The notes below the pieces were generated by a model that saw only the letters and a list, made by a program, of their open reading frames with translations, ran no database searches and was not told where the DNA came from. 33,176 bases of DNA from an uncultured Clostridia bacterium (GTDB lineage Bacteria; Bacillota; Clostridia; Oscillospirales; Ruminococcaceae): the NCBI GenBank assembly GCA_944382845.1, contig CALWNN010000059.1, forward strand, positions 1 to 33,176, read 5' to 3'. Both the position numbers and the translations under genes were made by a program. This document shows positions 7,137 through 15,987 of this stretch, piece after piece (position 1 is the first letter of the stretch; every line of letters begins with the position of its first letter).

Positions 7137-8120
7137 TCACTCCTGAAATTTATTTTTAAGTATTATCTGTCTAATATCTGTTCCTGAAAAATGAATAGGA
7201 GTAAAAGACGAAATTCTTGAAATAATACGGTCGTTGTACATTTGATTAAGCTCGTGATTAGAAAAGTTTGTTGATATTATAAGCGGCTTATTAAGATTTA
7301 TTCTGTCGTTTATAATATTATAGATAACAGAACTTGAAAATTTATTTATGAACTCAGAACCAAGATCGTCAAGAATAACAAGATCCGCATCTTCTATGAT
7401 TCCCATAGTGTCTCCTTGTGTACGTCCGAAATGCTCGTCCTCCACCCTTCTGACTATGTTTTGTATACTGTCAAAAATAACACTGACTCCTCTCTCAAGG
7501 AGATTTTTAGCTATACATGAGGAAACAAAGGTTTTGCCGAGACCTGTTTTTCCGGTGAATATCAGGGAAGGTGAGCTTTCCGAAAAATCATCAGCATATT
7601 TTTTGCAGAACTCAAAAACCTCCTTCATCTGCTCACGGGAAGAAAACCCGTCCTGTTTATTGTCGGGGTAATATTCAAGTTTAAAATCATCAAAATCATT
7701 AAGAACTATTTTGCTTGATGAATTCAAGGATTCAACTGCGTATTTTTTCAGAAGCCGGTCAAAGCATTCGCATCTTTTTCCCATTGCAAAGCCTGAATCC
7801 TTGCATTTTTTACAGGTAAAGGGGATTTCAAGATAGTTTTCATCATAGCCAAACTCTCTGAGAAGAGTTTTTATTGTTGCCTGAGTTGAAAGATTATTTT
7901 TTCTTATTTGCTCAATAGCTTCTGAAACATTTTGATCTTTATTTAAAATAGCCTGGGTGATCTTGTATGAAGTTTCAGACAGGCTTTCTGCAAGTTTTGA
8001 TATTTCCGGAGCAGTTCGCTTGATTTCTTCAAGCCTTCTGTCGTACTCAGAATATGCCTCTGTACATCTTCTGTCAAGTTCCTGTTTTACCTTGTTAAAA
8101 ACTTCTTCGCTGTATTTCAT
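7137..8120 (-). CDS. dnaI: Helicase loader, DnaI/DnaC-type AAA+ ATPase
   Basis: Loads the replicative helicase on origin or restart DNA in the primosome. The N-terminal half is helical (residues 1-95), followed by a zinc-binding cluster Cys103, Cys106, Cys117, Cys119 as in B. subtilis DnaI. The AAA+ domain has Walker A GKTGLGKT (190-197), Walker B DLVILDD (246-252), sensor-1 STN (283-285) and an arginine in RIISRIS (about 302). At 327 residues it is close to DnaI length. The ATG is preceded by AAAGGGA. It lies 16 bases downstream of dnaD, which fits the firmicute arrangement of a DnaB/DnaD-type protein beside the loader. A prophage loader is less likely because there are no phage genes around. 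Confidence 0.92.
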   Translation of the reverse strand: MKYSEEVFNKVKQELDRRCTEAYSEYDRRLEEIKRTAPEISKLAESLSETSYKITQAILNKDQNVSEAIEQIRKNNLSTQATIKTLLREFGYDENYLEIPFTCKKCKDSGFAMGKRCECFDRLLKKYAVESLNSSSKIVLNDFDDFKLEYYPDNKQDGFSSREQMKEVFEFCKKYADDFSESSPSLIFTGKTGLGKTFVSSCIAKNLLERGVSVIFDSIQNIVRRVEDEHFGRTQGDTMGIIEDADLVILDDLGSEFINKFSSSVIYNIINDRINLNKPLIISTNFSNHELNQMYNDRIISRISSFTPIHFSGTDIRQIILKNKFQE

Positions 8121-8136
8121 ATTTTAATCCCTTTCA

Positions 8137-9117
8137 TTATCCTTTGTTTTTACGCTTCAGCAAAAAATTCTTCTGGAACTCGTCAATTTCATTAAGATCG
8201 TAAGAATGTGAATCGCCGGATTTTTTTTCCTTGGGTTTGAGTTCTTTTTTCGCTTGCTCAACAGTATTGATTCCTGCTTTTTTCCAGTTGTCAAGAACTG
8301 TATCGATATATTTCATGACCATCTTTCCGGTAGAATCAACACATTTTTCATATGCATATGAAGCGAGTTCTACCGATATTCCTGAATTATCCCATGAATG
8401 AATATACTTAAGCTGAGTAGGAGTTAGCCTTGTTGAAATCCCAAATGCAGCGGCAATCTTATTTTCATACTGTTTTTTCTCGTTAAGTCGTATGATTTCC
8501 TTTTCGATATCCTTGTATGTAACAATATCACGTTCAAAAAAACTTCTTGCGACAGTTTTTATATATGCAATATTTGTTTTTCCCAGTCCCATGCAATATT
8601 CTGTTAAAAGAAGGATAGACGGAGCGTCAAATCCGTAATATTCGTAAATATAAATAAATCCTTTTTGCTCTGTGTAATTAATAAGCTTTCCGAGTATTGA
8701 CTGTACGTTATCAAAAAGCATTTTGAGTTCAGGAGAATTATTCACAAGTTCTGCTATTTCGGAAGGAGTATACGCTACATTCTCTGAACGTGTGCGGGAA
8801 ATGTTATCTTCAAATTTTTTCGAGCCTGTATTCTTACTTTCGTGAGCTTTTTCTATATCAAATCCAATAAATTCTTCACCTGTTACTCTTATGATCTCTT
8901 TGTTGACCCAGAAGTTCACAGCTTCCTTTATCTTGCTTTGCGATATTCCGGTCTTTTCGGAGATAATATCATCGCTCAAGGTGGAATTGCCCATGGATAG
9001 AATGAAAACAAGAACCTTTATGTAGTCGCCGTCAGTGTCTTTTAAATAATTGTCAGCAACAGTGCAGGGTATATTAAAAAATCTTCCAAGATTATTTATT
9101 TCGATATTAAAATACAT
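8137..9117 (-). CDS. dnaD: DnaD-domain primosome/replication initiation protein
   Basis: A DnaD/DnaB-like protein that remodels origin DNA and recruits the helicase and loader. Residues 1-90 form a winged-helix-like domain. Two DnaD (DDBH2) repeats follow: about 125-210 (containing LTEYCMGLGKTNIAYIKTVA) and about 220-285, ending with the family motif Y-x3-V-x3-W (Y270, W278 in YIDTVLDNWKKAGI). The two-domain layout resembles B. subtilis DnaB as much as DnaD, so the exact orthologue is open. AAAGGAGAG precedes the ATG, and a promoter lies about 45 bases upstream. It is the first gene of the operon with dnaI and the FTR-like gene, and divergent from miaB. Confidence 0.9.
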   Translation of the reverse strand: MYFNIEINNLGRFFNIPCTVADNYLKDTDGDYIKVLVFILSMGNSTLSDDIISEKTGISQSKIKEAVNFWVNKEIIRVTGEEFIGFDIEKAHESKNTGSKKFEDNISRTRSENVAYTPSEIAELVNNSPELKMLFDNVQSILGKLINYTEQKGFIYIYEYYGFDAPSILLLTEYCMGLGKTNIAYIKTVARSFFERDIVTYKDIEKEIIRLNEKKQYENKIAAAFGISTRLTPTQLKYIHSWDNSGISVELASYAYEKCVDSTGKMVMKYIDTVLDNWKKAGINTVEQAKKELKPKEKKSGDSHSYDLNEIDEFQKNFLLKRKNKG

Positions 9118-9158
9118 ACCTTACTCTCCTTTGACAATATTTTTGAAACAATAAAATC

Positions 9159-9187
9159 ATTATAGCACCATTTGCGAATTATTGCAA
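9159..9187 (-). promoter_or_regulatory. Promoter of the dnaD-dnaI operon
   Basis: On the minus strand TTGCAA (9187-9182), a 17-bp spacer and a perfect TATAAT (9164-9159). The 260-base gap between dnaD and miaB holds only these divergent promoters and AT-rich sequence as far as I can see. Confidence 0.65.
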
Positions 9188-9309
9188 TAAAAATAATTAT
9201 TCTTTGGATACAAAAATAAGTTTTCAAATCGGTCAAGCCTTTTATGAGAATTGTGATATTTTGATAATATCAATGGGATTCTATCAATTAATTTCTTGTG
9301 TGTAAGTGG

Positions 9310-9338
9310 TTGAAATTTTTTTTGATGTGTGATATAAT
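9310..9338 (+). promoter_or_regulatory. Promoter of the miaB-ymcA-mutS-mutL-miaA operon
   Basis: TTGAAA (9310-9315), a 17-bp spacer and TATAAT (9333-9338), 40 bases before the miaB start. No later strong promoter is seen until the end of miaA, so it probably drives the five-gene run. Confidence 0.8.
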
Positions 9339-9377
9339 TATTAAGGTTGTGTATTAATACTTTTGAGGGGTGAACAG

Positions 9378-10766
9378 GTGGGTAAGCCGATTTATTATAG
9401 TGATAAATTTCTTAATAGTTCTCTTGAAAAATTAAAAGAAATAATTTCAGTGAAATTTTCAGAAAGACAGCCTCTGTGTTTTCTTCATTCCTTTGGCTGT
9501 CAGCAGAATGTGTCCGATGGCGAAAAAATAAAGGAGATGTTAAGCAGAGCCGGATATGGTTTTACGGACGCCGCAGAAAATGCAGATCTTATTATTTATA
9601 ACACATGTGCGGTGAGAGAAAATGCCGAGGATAGAGTGTTTGGTGCAATAGGAAATCTAAAGCATTTAAAAGAATATAGACCGGATACGATAATCGGCAT
9701 CTGCGGCTGTATGGCACAGCAGGAAAAAATCTGCGAAAAAATCAGATCAACATACAGACAGGTTGATATTGTTTTCGGAACTTACGCCTATAAAGATCTG
9801 TTTGATATGTTATGTGATGTTCTTGATAAGAGGAAAAGAGTATTTAATATAAGTGAAAACAGCGATGAACTTTGTGAGGAACTTACTCAGTTGAGAGACG
9901 ATAAGGTTAAAGCCTCTGTTCCGATTATGTATGGCTGTAATAATTTCTGTACCTACTGCATTGTGCCATATGTAAGGGGAAGGGAAAGAAGCAGGGAGTT
10001 TACCGCTGTGGTAAGCGAAGTTAAAGAGCTTGTAAAACAAGGGTATAAGGAAATAATGCTTTTGGGACAAAACGTAAATTCATATTCATTTGGCTTTTCA
10101 AACCTGCTTCGTGAGATAGACAAAATAGATGGTCATTTCCGCGTAAGATTTATGAGTTCTCACCCTAAAGATGCTTCATATGAGCTTATCGATACTATAA
10201 TAGAAAGCAAACATATTTCAAAGCAGCTTCATCTTCCTGTTCAAGCCGGCAGCGACAGGATACTCTCTCTTATGAACCGTCGATATACGGTTTCGGATTA
10301 TATGAAGATAATAAATTACGCAAGAGAAAAATACCCTGATTTTTGCTTTTCAACCGATATAATCGTTGGTTTTCCGGGTGAAAGTTATGAGGAATTTTTA
10401 ATGACAAAAAAACTTCTTAAAGAAGTAGGTTATTATAATGTATTTTCTTTTGTTTATTCAAAAAGGACAGGCACAAAAGCTGCTCTTATGGTGGATAATA
10501 TTTCTGACAAAGAAAAAGGACAATGGCTCAGGGAGCTTCTTTTGGAACAACGTGAAACTGCTCAAAGGATAAATGATAAATTCTTAGGCATTACAAAAGA
10601 GATCCTTGTTGACGGCTTTAGCACTTCACACCCGGAATATCTTTGCGGGAAAACCGATGAAGGTATAATAGTTGAATTTAAAGGTGATAAATGCCTTATA
10701 GGAGAATTTATAAATGTCAAAATAACAAAGTCTATGAACTGGGCGCTGCTTGGGGAATTGGCTTGA
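9378..10766 (+). CDS. miaB: tRNA-2-methylthio-N6-dimethylallyladenosine synthase MiaB
   Basis: A radical-SAM methylthiotransferase that adds the methylthio group to i6A37 of tRNAs, the step after MiaA, which is encoded four genes downstream. The N-terminal MTTase domain shows its three cluster cysteines in SFGCQQNVSD, YNTCAVRE and GICGCMAQ. The radical-SAM motif is Cys187, Cys191, Cys194 (CNNFCTYC). The last 65 residues are a TRAM RNA-binding domain. The frame opens earlier with a TTG at 9363, but the GAGGGGTG ribosome site at 9365-9372 is placed for the GTG at 9378, giving 462 residues, normal for MiaB. MtaB and RimO are excluded by the overall motif spacing and the synteny with Bacillus ymcB. 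Confidence 0.96.
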   Translation: MGKPIYYSDKFLNSSLEKLKEIISVKFSERQPLCFLHSFGCQQNVSDGEKIKEMLSRAGYGFTDAAENADLIIYNTCAVRENAEDRVFGAIGNLKHLKEYRPDTIIGICGCMAQQEKICEKIRSTYRQVDIVFGTYAYKDLFDMLCDVLDKRKRVFNISENSDELCEELTQLRDDKVKASVPIMYGCNNFCTYCIVPYVRGRERSREFTAVVSEVKELVKQGYKEIMLLGQNVNSYSFGFSNLLREIDKIDGHFRVRFMSSHPKDASYELIDTIIESKHISKQLHLPVQAGSDRILSLMNRRYTVSDYMKIINYAREKYPDFCFSTDIIVGFPGESYEEFLMTKKLLKEVGYYNVFSFVYSKRTGTKAALMVDNISDKEKGQWLRELLLEQRETAQRINDKFLGITKEILVDGFSTSHPEYLCGKTDEGIIVEFKGDKCLIGEFINVKITKSMNWALLGELA

Positions 10767-10801
10767 TATATTAATAATTTATTATATAAGGAGTTAAAAT
10801 T

Positions 10802-11212
10802 ATGAACGTAATCGAACTTGCAAGACAGCTTGGAGCTGAACTTCAGAAAGACGGAAGATATGCAGCATTTTACGCTGCCAAAGAACTTAACGATAAGGAT
10901 GATGTTCTTCAGGGACTTATTGAAAAATTCAACGACCTTAGAAAGGATCTTAACGTTGAAATGTCAAAGGACGACAAGGATACAGAGACTATGAAAAGAC
11001 TTGATGAAGAGATCAGAAAGATCTATACAGAGATTATGTCAAGACCTGCAATGATTGAGTATAACAACACTAAAGACGCTCTTGACAAGCTTTTGAATTC
11101 AATTAATTATATTATCACCATGGCGGCAAACGGCGAGGATCCTATGACTTGTCCGGAAGAACAGCCACACAGTTGTTCCGGAAGCTGCTCCACCTGCGGC
11201 GGCTGCCACTAA
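10802..11212 (+). CDS. ymcA: YlbF/YmcA family protein with Cys-rich tail (Y-complex)
   Basis: A helical Com_YlbF-family protein of 136 residues. In B. subtilis, YmcA (RicA), YlbF and YaaT form the Fe-S Y-complex that steers RNase Y and affects sporulation, competence and biofilm formation. The place between miaB and mutS is exactly that of ymcA, so the symbol follows synteny; by sequence alone YlbF is equally possible. Residues 1-110 are predicted helices. The last 20 residues hold five cysteines and two histidines (Cys117, Cys125, Cys129, Cys132, Cys135), a likely metal or Fe-S ligand set. AAGGAG lies 8 bases before the ATG. Confidence 0.88.
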   Translation: MNVIELARQLGAELQKDGRYAAFYAAKELNDKDDVLQGLIEKFNDLRKDLNVEMSKDDKDTETMKRLDEEIRKIYTEIMSRPAMIEYNNTKDALDKLLNSINYIITMAANGEDPMTCPEEQPHSCSGSCSTCGGCH

Positions 11213-11248
11213 GACTTAAACTGAAATTATTACCGGGAGTGATGCATC

Positions 11249-13861
11249 GTGAAACTTTCAGAGATTAACATCGAAAAACTGACGCCTGCCATGCGTCAGT
11301 ATGTTGATATAAAGAACAAATATAAAGATTATATTCTGTTTTTCAGACTCGGCGATTTTTACGAAATGTTTTTCGACGATGCCATCACCGTTTCCCGTGA
11401 AATCGAATTAACTCTTACCGGAAAGGACTGCGGACTTGACGAAAGAGCTCCAATGTGCGGAATACCTTACCATGCATGCGATATGTATTTAAAAAAGCTT
11501 ATCGAGAAGGGATATATGGTTGCGATATGTGAGCAGACTGCCGATCCATCAACATGTAAAGGTATAGTTCCAAGAGAGGTCATAAGAGTTGTAACTCCCG
11601 GAACGCTAATTGAAAGTTCGCTTCTTGATGAAAGTTCAAATAACTATATATGTTCTTTTTACGGTAAAGACAAGGAATGTGCATTGTGCTTTGCAGATAT
11701 TTCAACGGGAGAAGCACACCTTTTCAATGTAAACGGTAAAGATGTTTCCAATCAGGTTATAAATGAACTTTCAAGATTTTCTCCTGTTGAAATGTTATTT
11801 AATGACGCTTTTTTACAAAACAAAGAGCTTAAAGAATTCGTTGACCATAAGCTGAAAGCTGCGGTTCACCTTATTTCCGAGGAAGAGTTTTCACCGGAGA
11901 TTTACAGTGAAACTGTGTTCAAGCAATTTTCTGTTGCAAGCTATGAGGCTCTTGAAATACAGCCCGATTCTCTTGAAGCGTATGCTGTTACGGGTCTTTT
12001 TAAATACATAAGCGATACGCAGAAAGCTCTTATAGGAAGATTTTCAACTATTCATCATCATAACAGCGAGCCTATTATGACTATAGGCTTTACTGCAAGA
12101 CGTAATCTTGAGCTTATTGAAACCTTAAGAAACAAGGAGAAAAAAGGCTCGCTTCTTTGGGTGCTTGACCATACAAAGACATCAATGGGAAGAAGAATGC
12201 TTAAGGCATATATTGAACAGCCTCTTGTTAATCCTGCAAAGATAATAGAACGGCTTGACGCTGTGGACCAGCTTATAAGCTCTCCTGTTATACTGGGTGA
12301 CCTTACTGAATGTCTTTCAGGGGTTTACGACCTTGAACGGCTTATGACAAGAGTAATGTACAAAAGCGCTACCCCAAGGGACCTTAAGGCTTTGTCTGTT
12401 ACAGCTCTTGCACTCCCTAAAATCAAGGAACTTCTTTCTGAATTTTCTTCAAAGCATCTTGCATCACTTAATTCTTCAATTTCAACTCTTGAAGCAGTTT
12501 CAAATCTTGTTGAAAACGCAATAGTTGACGAACCTCCCGCAAATGTAAAAGACGGTGGAGTTATTAAAGAAGGATTTAACGAACAGCTTGACGGATTGAG
12601 AAACATTATTTCGGGCGGCAAAGGTATTATTGAAAGTATCGAACAGAAAGAGAAAGATGAAACAGGTATCAAAAACCTTAAGATAGGTTTTAATAAGGTC
12701 TTCGGTTATTATATTGAGGTGACTAAGTCCTACATTGATCTTGTACCTGAAAGATATATCAGAAAACAGACTCTTGCCAACTGCGAAAGATATATTACTG
12801 ATGAACTTAAGACTGCTGAAAATACTATTTTAAGTGCGTCGGATAAGGTTGTCAGCCTTGAGCAGGAAATATTTATTGAGATACGAGAATTTCTTGCAAC
12901 CCAGCTTAAGCTTGTTCAGGAAACTGCAACAGCAGTAGCATCGGTTGACGTTATATGTTCATTTGCGACTACTTCTGTAAGAAACGGATACACAAAACCC
13001 GAAATTGCAATTGACGGGATTATTAATATCAAAAACGGTAGACATCCTGTTGTTGAACTTATGCAGAAGGATGAGATGTTTGTTCCTAATGATACATATC
13101 TTGATCTTACTGCAAACAGACTTGCAATAATAACAGGGCCTAATATGTCCGGTAAGTCAACATATATGCGTCAGGTAGCGCTCATTACCCTCATGGCTCA
13201 GATAGGCTGTTTTGTGCCCGCTGATTATGCAAAGATTTCTGTTGTTGATCAGATATTCACAAGAGTGGGAGCTTCTGATGATCTTACGGCGGGGCAGTCG
13301 ACATTTATGGTTGAAATGGCCGAAGTGGCAGATATATTAAAACACGCTACAAAAAACAGCCTTGTAATCCTTGACGAAGTCGGACGAGGAACTTCTACCT
13401 TTGATGGAATAAGCATTGCAAGAGCTGTTACAGAATATATTACTTCTTCACGTACACTTGGTTGCAAGACGCTTTTTGCAACTCATTATCATGAACTTAT
13501 CGGACTTGAAAATGAACTCAGCGGAGTCAAGAATTTTAGCGTAGCAGTTAAACGACGTGGAGACGACATTAAATTTCTAAGAAAAATAGTTCCCGGAGGA
13601 GTAGATCAAAGCTATGGAATTGAAGTTGCAAAGCTTGCAGGACTTCCCCCAAGGGTCATTACAAGAGCAAAGGAACTTTTAAAACAGATGGAGCGTGAAA
13701 GTGCTTTGCATACAAATACTGCAACCGAAGATGACGGACAACTTAATTTTGAAAATCTAAGCCGCAGTATTGCTCTTGACAGACTCAGAAAAACAAACAT
13801 TGACGAGATGACTGATGGGGAATTGAGAGAATTTATTAAAGATCTTATTAAATATATCTGA
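11249..13861 (+). CDS. mutS: DNA mismatch repair protein MutS
   Basis: Recognises mismatches and small loops, then recruits MutL. The mismatch-binding Phe-x-Glu motif is F37-Y38-E39 in RLGDFYEMF. Connector, lever and clamp domains follow. The ATPase domain has Walker A TGPNMSGKST (about 629-638), Walker B VILDEVGRGTSTFDG and FATHYHEL, and a helix-turn-helix dimerisation block (GLPPRVITRAKELL). At 870 residues it is full-length MutS1, unlike the clamp-domain-lacking MutS2. The start is a GTG preceded by GGGAG; an ATG 7 bases earlier is out of frame and soon stops. mutL follows 32 bases later. Confidence 0.98.
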   Translation: MKLSEINIEKLTPAMRQYVDIKNKYKDYILFFRLGDFYEMFFDDAITVSREIELTLTGKDCGLDERAPMCGIPYHACDMYLKKLIEKGYMVAICEQTADPSTCKGIVPREVIRVVTPGTLIESSLLDESSNNYICSFYGKDKECALCFADISTGEAHLFNVNGKDVSNQVINELSRFSPVEMLFNDAFLQNKELKEFVDHKLKAAVHLISEEEFSPEIYSETVFKQFSVASYEALEIQPDSLEAYAVTGLFKYISDTQKALIGRFSTIHHHNSEPIMTIGFTARRNLELIETLRNKEKKGSLLWVLDHTKTSMGRRMLKAYIEQPLVNPAKIIERLDAVDQLISSPVILGDLTECLSGVYDLERLMTRVMYKSATPRDLKALSVTALALPKIKELLSEFSSKHLASLNSSISTLEAVSNLVENAIVDEPPANVKDGGVIKEGFNEQLDGLRNIISGGKGIIESIEQKEKDETGIKNLKIGFNKVFGYYIEVTKSYIDLVPERYIRKQTLANCERYITDELKTAENTILSASDKVVSLEQEIFIEIREFLATQLKLVQETATAVASVDVICSFATTSVRNGYTKPEIAIDGIINIKNGRHPVVELMQKDEMFVPNDTYLDLTANRLAIITGPNMSGKSTYMRQVALITLMAQIGCFVPADYAKISVVDQIFTRVGASDDLTAGQSTFMVEMAEVADILKHATKNSLVILDEVGRGTSTFDGISIARAVTEYITSSRTLGCKTLFATHYHELIGLENELSGVKNFSVAVKRRGDDIKFLRKIVPGGVDQSYGIEVAKLAGLPPRVITRAKELLKQMERESALHTNTATEDDGQLNFENLSRSIALDRLRKTNIDEMTDGELREFIKDLIKYI

Positions 13862-13893
13862 TCTTGATTTGAAGTTAAAAGGAGGCAGGAAAT

Positions 13894-15975
13894 ATGGCAA
13901 AGATAAATGTTTTAAGCAAGGAAATGGCTGAACTTATTGCTGCCGGAGAAGTCATTGACCGTCCTGCATCCGTTATAAAAGAACTTCTTGAAAATGCAAT
14001 CGATTCAGGGGCAACTGTAATTACCGTTGAAATAAAAAACGGCGGAAGAACTTTTATCAGGGTAACAGATAACGGAAGCGGGATAGCTAAAGAGGATATT
14101 CCGACTGCATTTTTAAGACACGCCACAAGTAAAATCGCATCAAAGTCCGATCTTGATAATATTCTTACTCTTGGCTTCCGCGGAGAAGCATTGGCTTCTA
14201 TTGCCGCAGTGTCCAAAATCGATCTTCTGACTAAAGTACCCGAGGAGCAATTTGGTACTCATTACCGTATTGAAGGCTCACAGGAGATACTTAATGAGGA
14301 CAGCGGATGTCAGGATGGAACAACAATGATCGTAAAAGATATTTTTTATAATGTTCCTGCACGACTTAAATTTTTAAAAAAGGATGTTACCGAAGGAAAC
14401 TCAGTTGCGGCGATCGTAAATAAGCTTGCCATATCACATCCTGAAATTTCTTTTAAATTTATAAGAGATAATAAAAACGAACTTTTGACGGCCGGTGACG
14501 GAAAACTTTATTCAGCTATCTATTCTGTTTTCGGAAGAGAGTTTGCAAATACTCTTATTCCAGTTGATTATCAAAACGACGGAATATCTGTAAGAGGATA
14601 TATTTCAAAGCCATTACAGTCAAAATCCAAACGTAATTTTCAGAATTTTTATATAAATAACAGATACATAAAATCAATGACTTGTATGGTTGCCCTTGAA
14701 GAAGCTTACAAAAATTCCATCATGACAGGAAAATTTCCTGCCTGCGTTTTGATGCTTGATATTCCTCCGGGACTTATTGATGTAAATGTCCACCCTACTA
14801 AGATAGAAGTTCGGTTTTCTGATGAAAGACTTATTTATAACAGCGTTTTTTTTGCGGTTAAAAACGGGCTTCTTCAAAACGATCAGCCTACTGAGCTTGA
14901 TCTTGAAAAAACTCAGCATTTTTCTAAGGACAAGCTTTTTATCACTCCCGAAAAAGACAGGGGAGTTCAGCTTAAATTAAATCTTTCCTATGACAGAAAA
15001 ATGCAAGAGGTAAATAAGACTTCTTCTGAATCTGATAAGCATAATGAGAGATTTGATCAGCCTGATATTATTAATTCAAAGGCTAAGCAAGCTGAGGAAT
15101 ATAATTTCTATACAAAAAGTATTGTTCCTGCATATGAAGAAAATCCTCTTGATGATAAAATCGGAGAAGTTATTGAAGGTACATCCGATCCTACTGACAA
15201 CGAACCTCTTGAGCTTGATAAAAAGGCAATGCAGATTTTCAAATCTGAGGATGTAAAAATGAAAATTCCTTCAGACTATTGCAAAAGCGAAAATATTCAA
15301 AGCAATATTACCTCTGAAGAAGAAATACACAAGTTTAAATATATAACCTCAAATTCTTTTGTAAAAAAAGAAGTTGAAAAGGCAAAGGAAGAATCTGAGG
15401 AAGTACCTGCTCCGAGGCTTGTTGGAGAGGTTTTCAGAACGTATATTGTTGTTGAGCATATGGGGGAAATGTTTCTGATTGATAAACATGCAGCCCATGA
15501 GAGATATAACTTTGAAAAATTAAAAAAGCAGGAAACAAAGCTCTCTGTTCAGCTATTTATTGAACCGGTAATCGTTATGCTTACCTTTGAAGAGTACGAT
15601 GCTCTGATCGCAAATTTAGATACTGTCAGTGAACTTGGGTTTTCGATAGAGGACGACGTGGCTCCCGGAGTTGCTGTTTACGGAATGCCGTCAATTATTG
15701 AAGGAACAGATCCTAAGGATATAATTCCTGAACTTGCCGAGAATTTTCTCAGGTCAAAAAACGATCCGCAAATAGAACTTGTCGATGAGCTTTTTCATTC
15801 CATTGCCTGTAAATCAGCAATTAAAGCAAATGATATATCTAAACCAGAGGAACTTCAGAAGCTTATTGACATGATTTTTGGAAATGATGAAATAAGATAC
15901 TGCCCACATGGCAGACCGGTTATGATTAAAATAACTAAACGCGACATTGAAAAACAATTCCGCAGAGTGCTGTAA
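13894..15975 (+). CDS. mutL: DNA mismatch repair protein MutL (endonuclease-type)
   Basis: The GHKL ATPase partner of MutS. The N-terminal third has the ATP-binding motifs ELLENAIDSGA, DNGSGI and TLGFRGEALASI. A long, charged, poorly conserved linker spans roughly 335-500. The C-terminal domain carries the metal-dependent nicking motif DKHAAHERYNFE (530-541, matching DQHAx2Ex4E with Lys for Gln) and CPHGRP (about 670-675). So this MutL is predicted to nick DNA itself, as in bacteria without MutH. A strong AAAGGAGG precedes the ATG. It is followed 12 bases later by miaA. Confidence 0.97.
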   Translation: MAKINVLSKEMAELIAAGEVIDRPASVIKELLENAIDSGATVITVEIKNGGRTFIRVTDNGSGIAKEDIPTAFLRHATSKIASKSDLDNILTLGFRGEALASIAAVSKIDLLTKVPEEQFGTHYRIEGSQEILNEDSGCQDGTTMIVKDIFYNVPARLKFLKKDVTEGNSVAAIVNKLAISHPEISFKFIRDNKNELLTAGDGKLYSAIYSVFGREFANTLIPVDYQNDGISVRGYISKPLQSKSKRNFQNFYINNRYIKSMTCMVALEEAYKNSIMTGKFPACVLMLDIPPGLIDVNVHPTKIEVRFSDERLIYNSVFFAVKNGLLQNDQPTELDLEKTQHFSKDKLFITPEKDRGVQLKLNLSYDRKMQEVNKTSSESDKHNERFDQPDIINSKAKQAEEYNFYTKSIVPAYEENPLDDKIGEVIEGTSDPTDNEPLELDKKAMQIFKSEDVKMKIPSDYCKSENIQSNITSEEEIHKFKYITSNSFVKKEVEKAKEESEEVPAPRLVGEVFRTYIVVEHMGEMFLIDKHAAHERYNFEKLKKQETKLSVQLFIEPVIVMLTFEEYDALIANLDTVSELGFSIEDDVAPGVAVYGMPSIIEGTDPKDIIPELAENFLRSKNDPQIELVDELFHSIACKSAIKANDISKPEELQKLIDMIFGNDEIRYCPHGRPVMIKITKRDIEKQFRRVL

Positions 15976-15987
15976 AAGGAGTAAATT

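Noticed and set aside
6881-7159. 92-codon + strand frame with a hydrophobic middle, which might look like a small membrane protein
   Set aside because: It is the complement of the FTR-like gene, whose cysteine pattern and ribosome site make the minus strand the real one.
13249-13467. 72-codon minus-strand frame within mutS, and similar short frames in mutL, ligA and gatB
   Set aside because: All are antisense shadows without ribosome sites or recognisable protein features.
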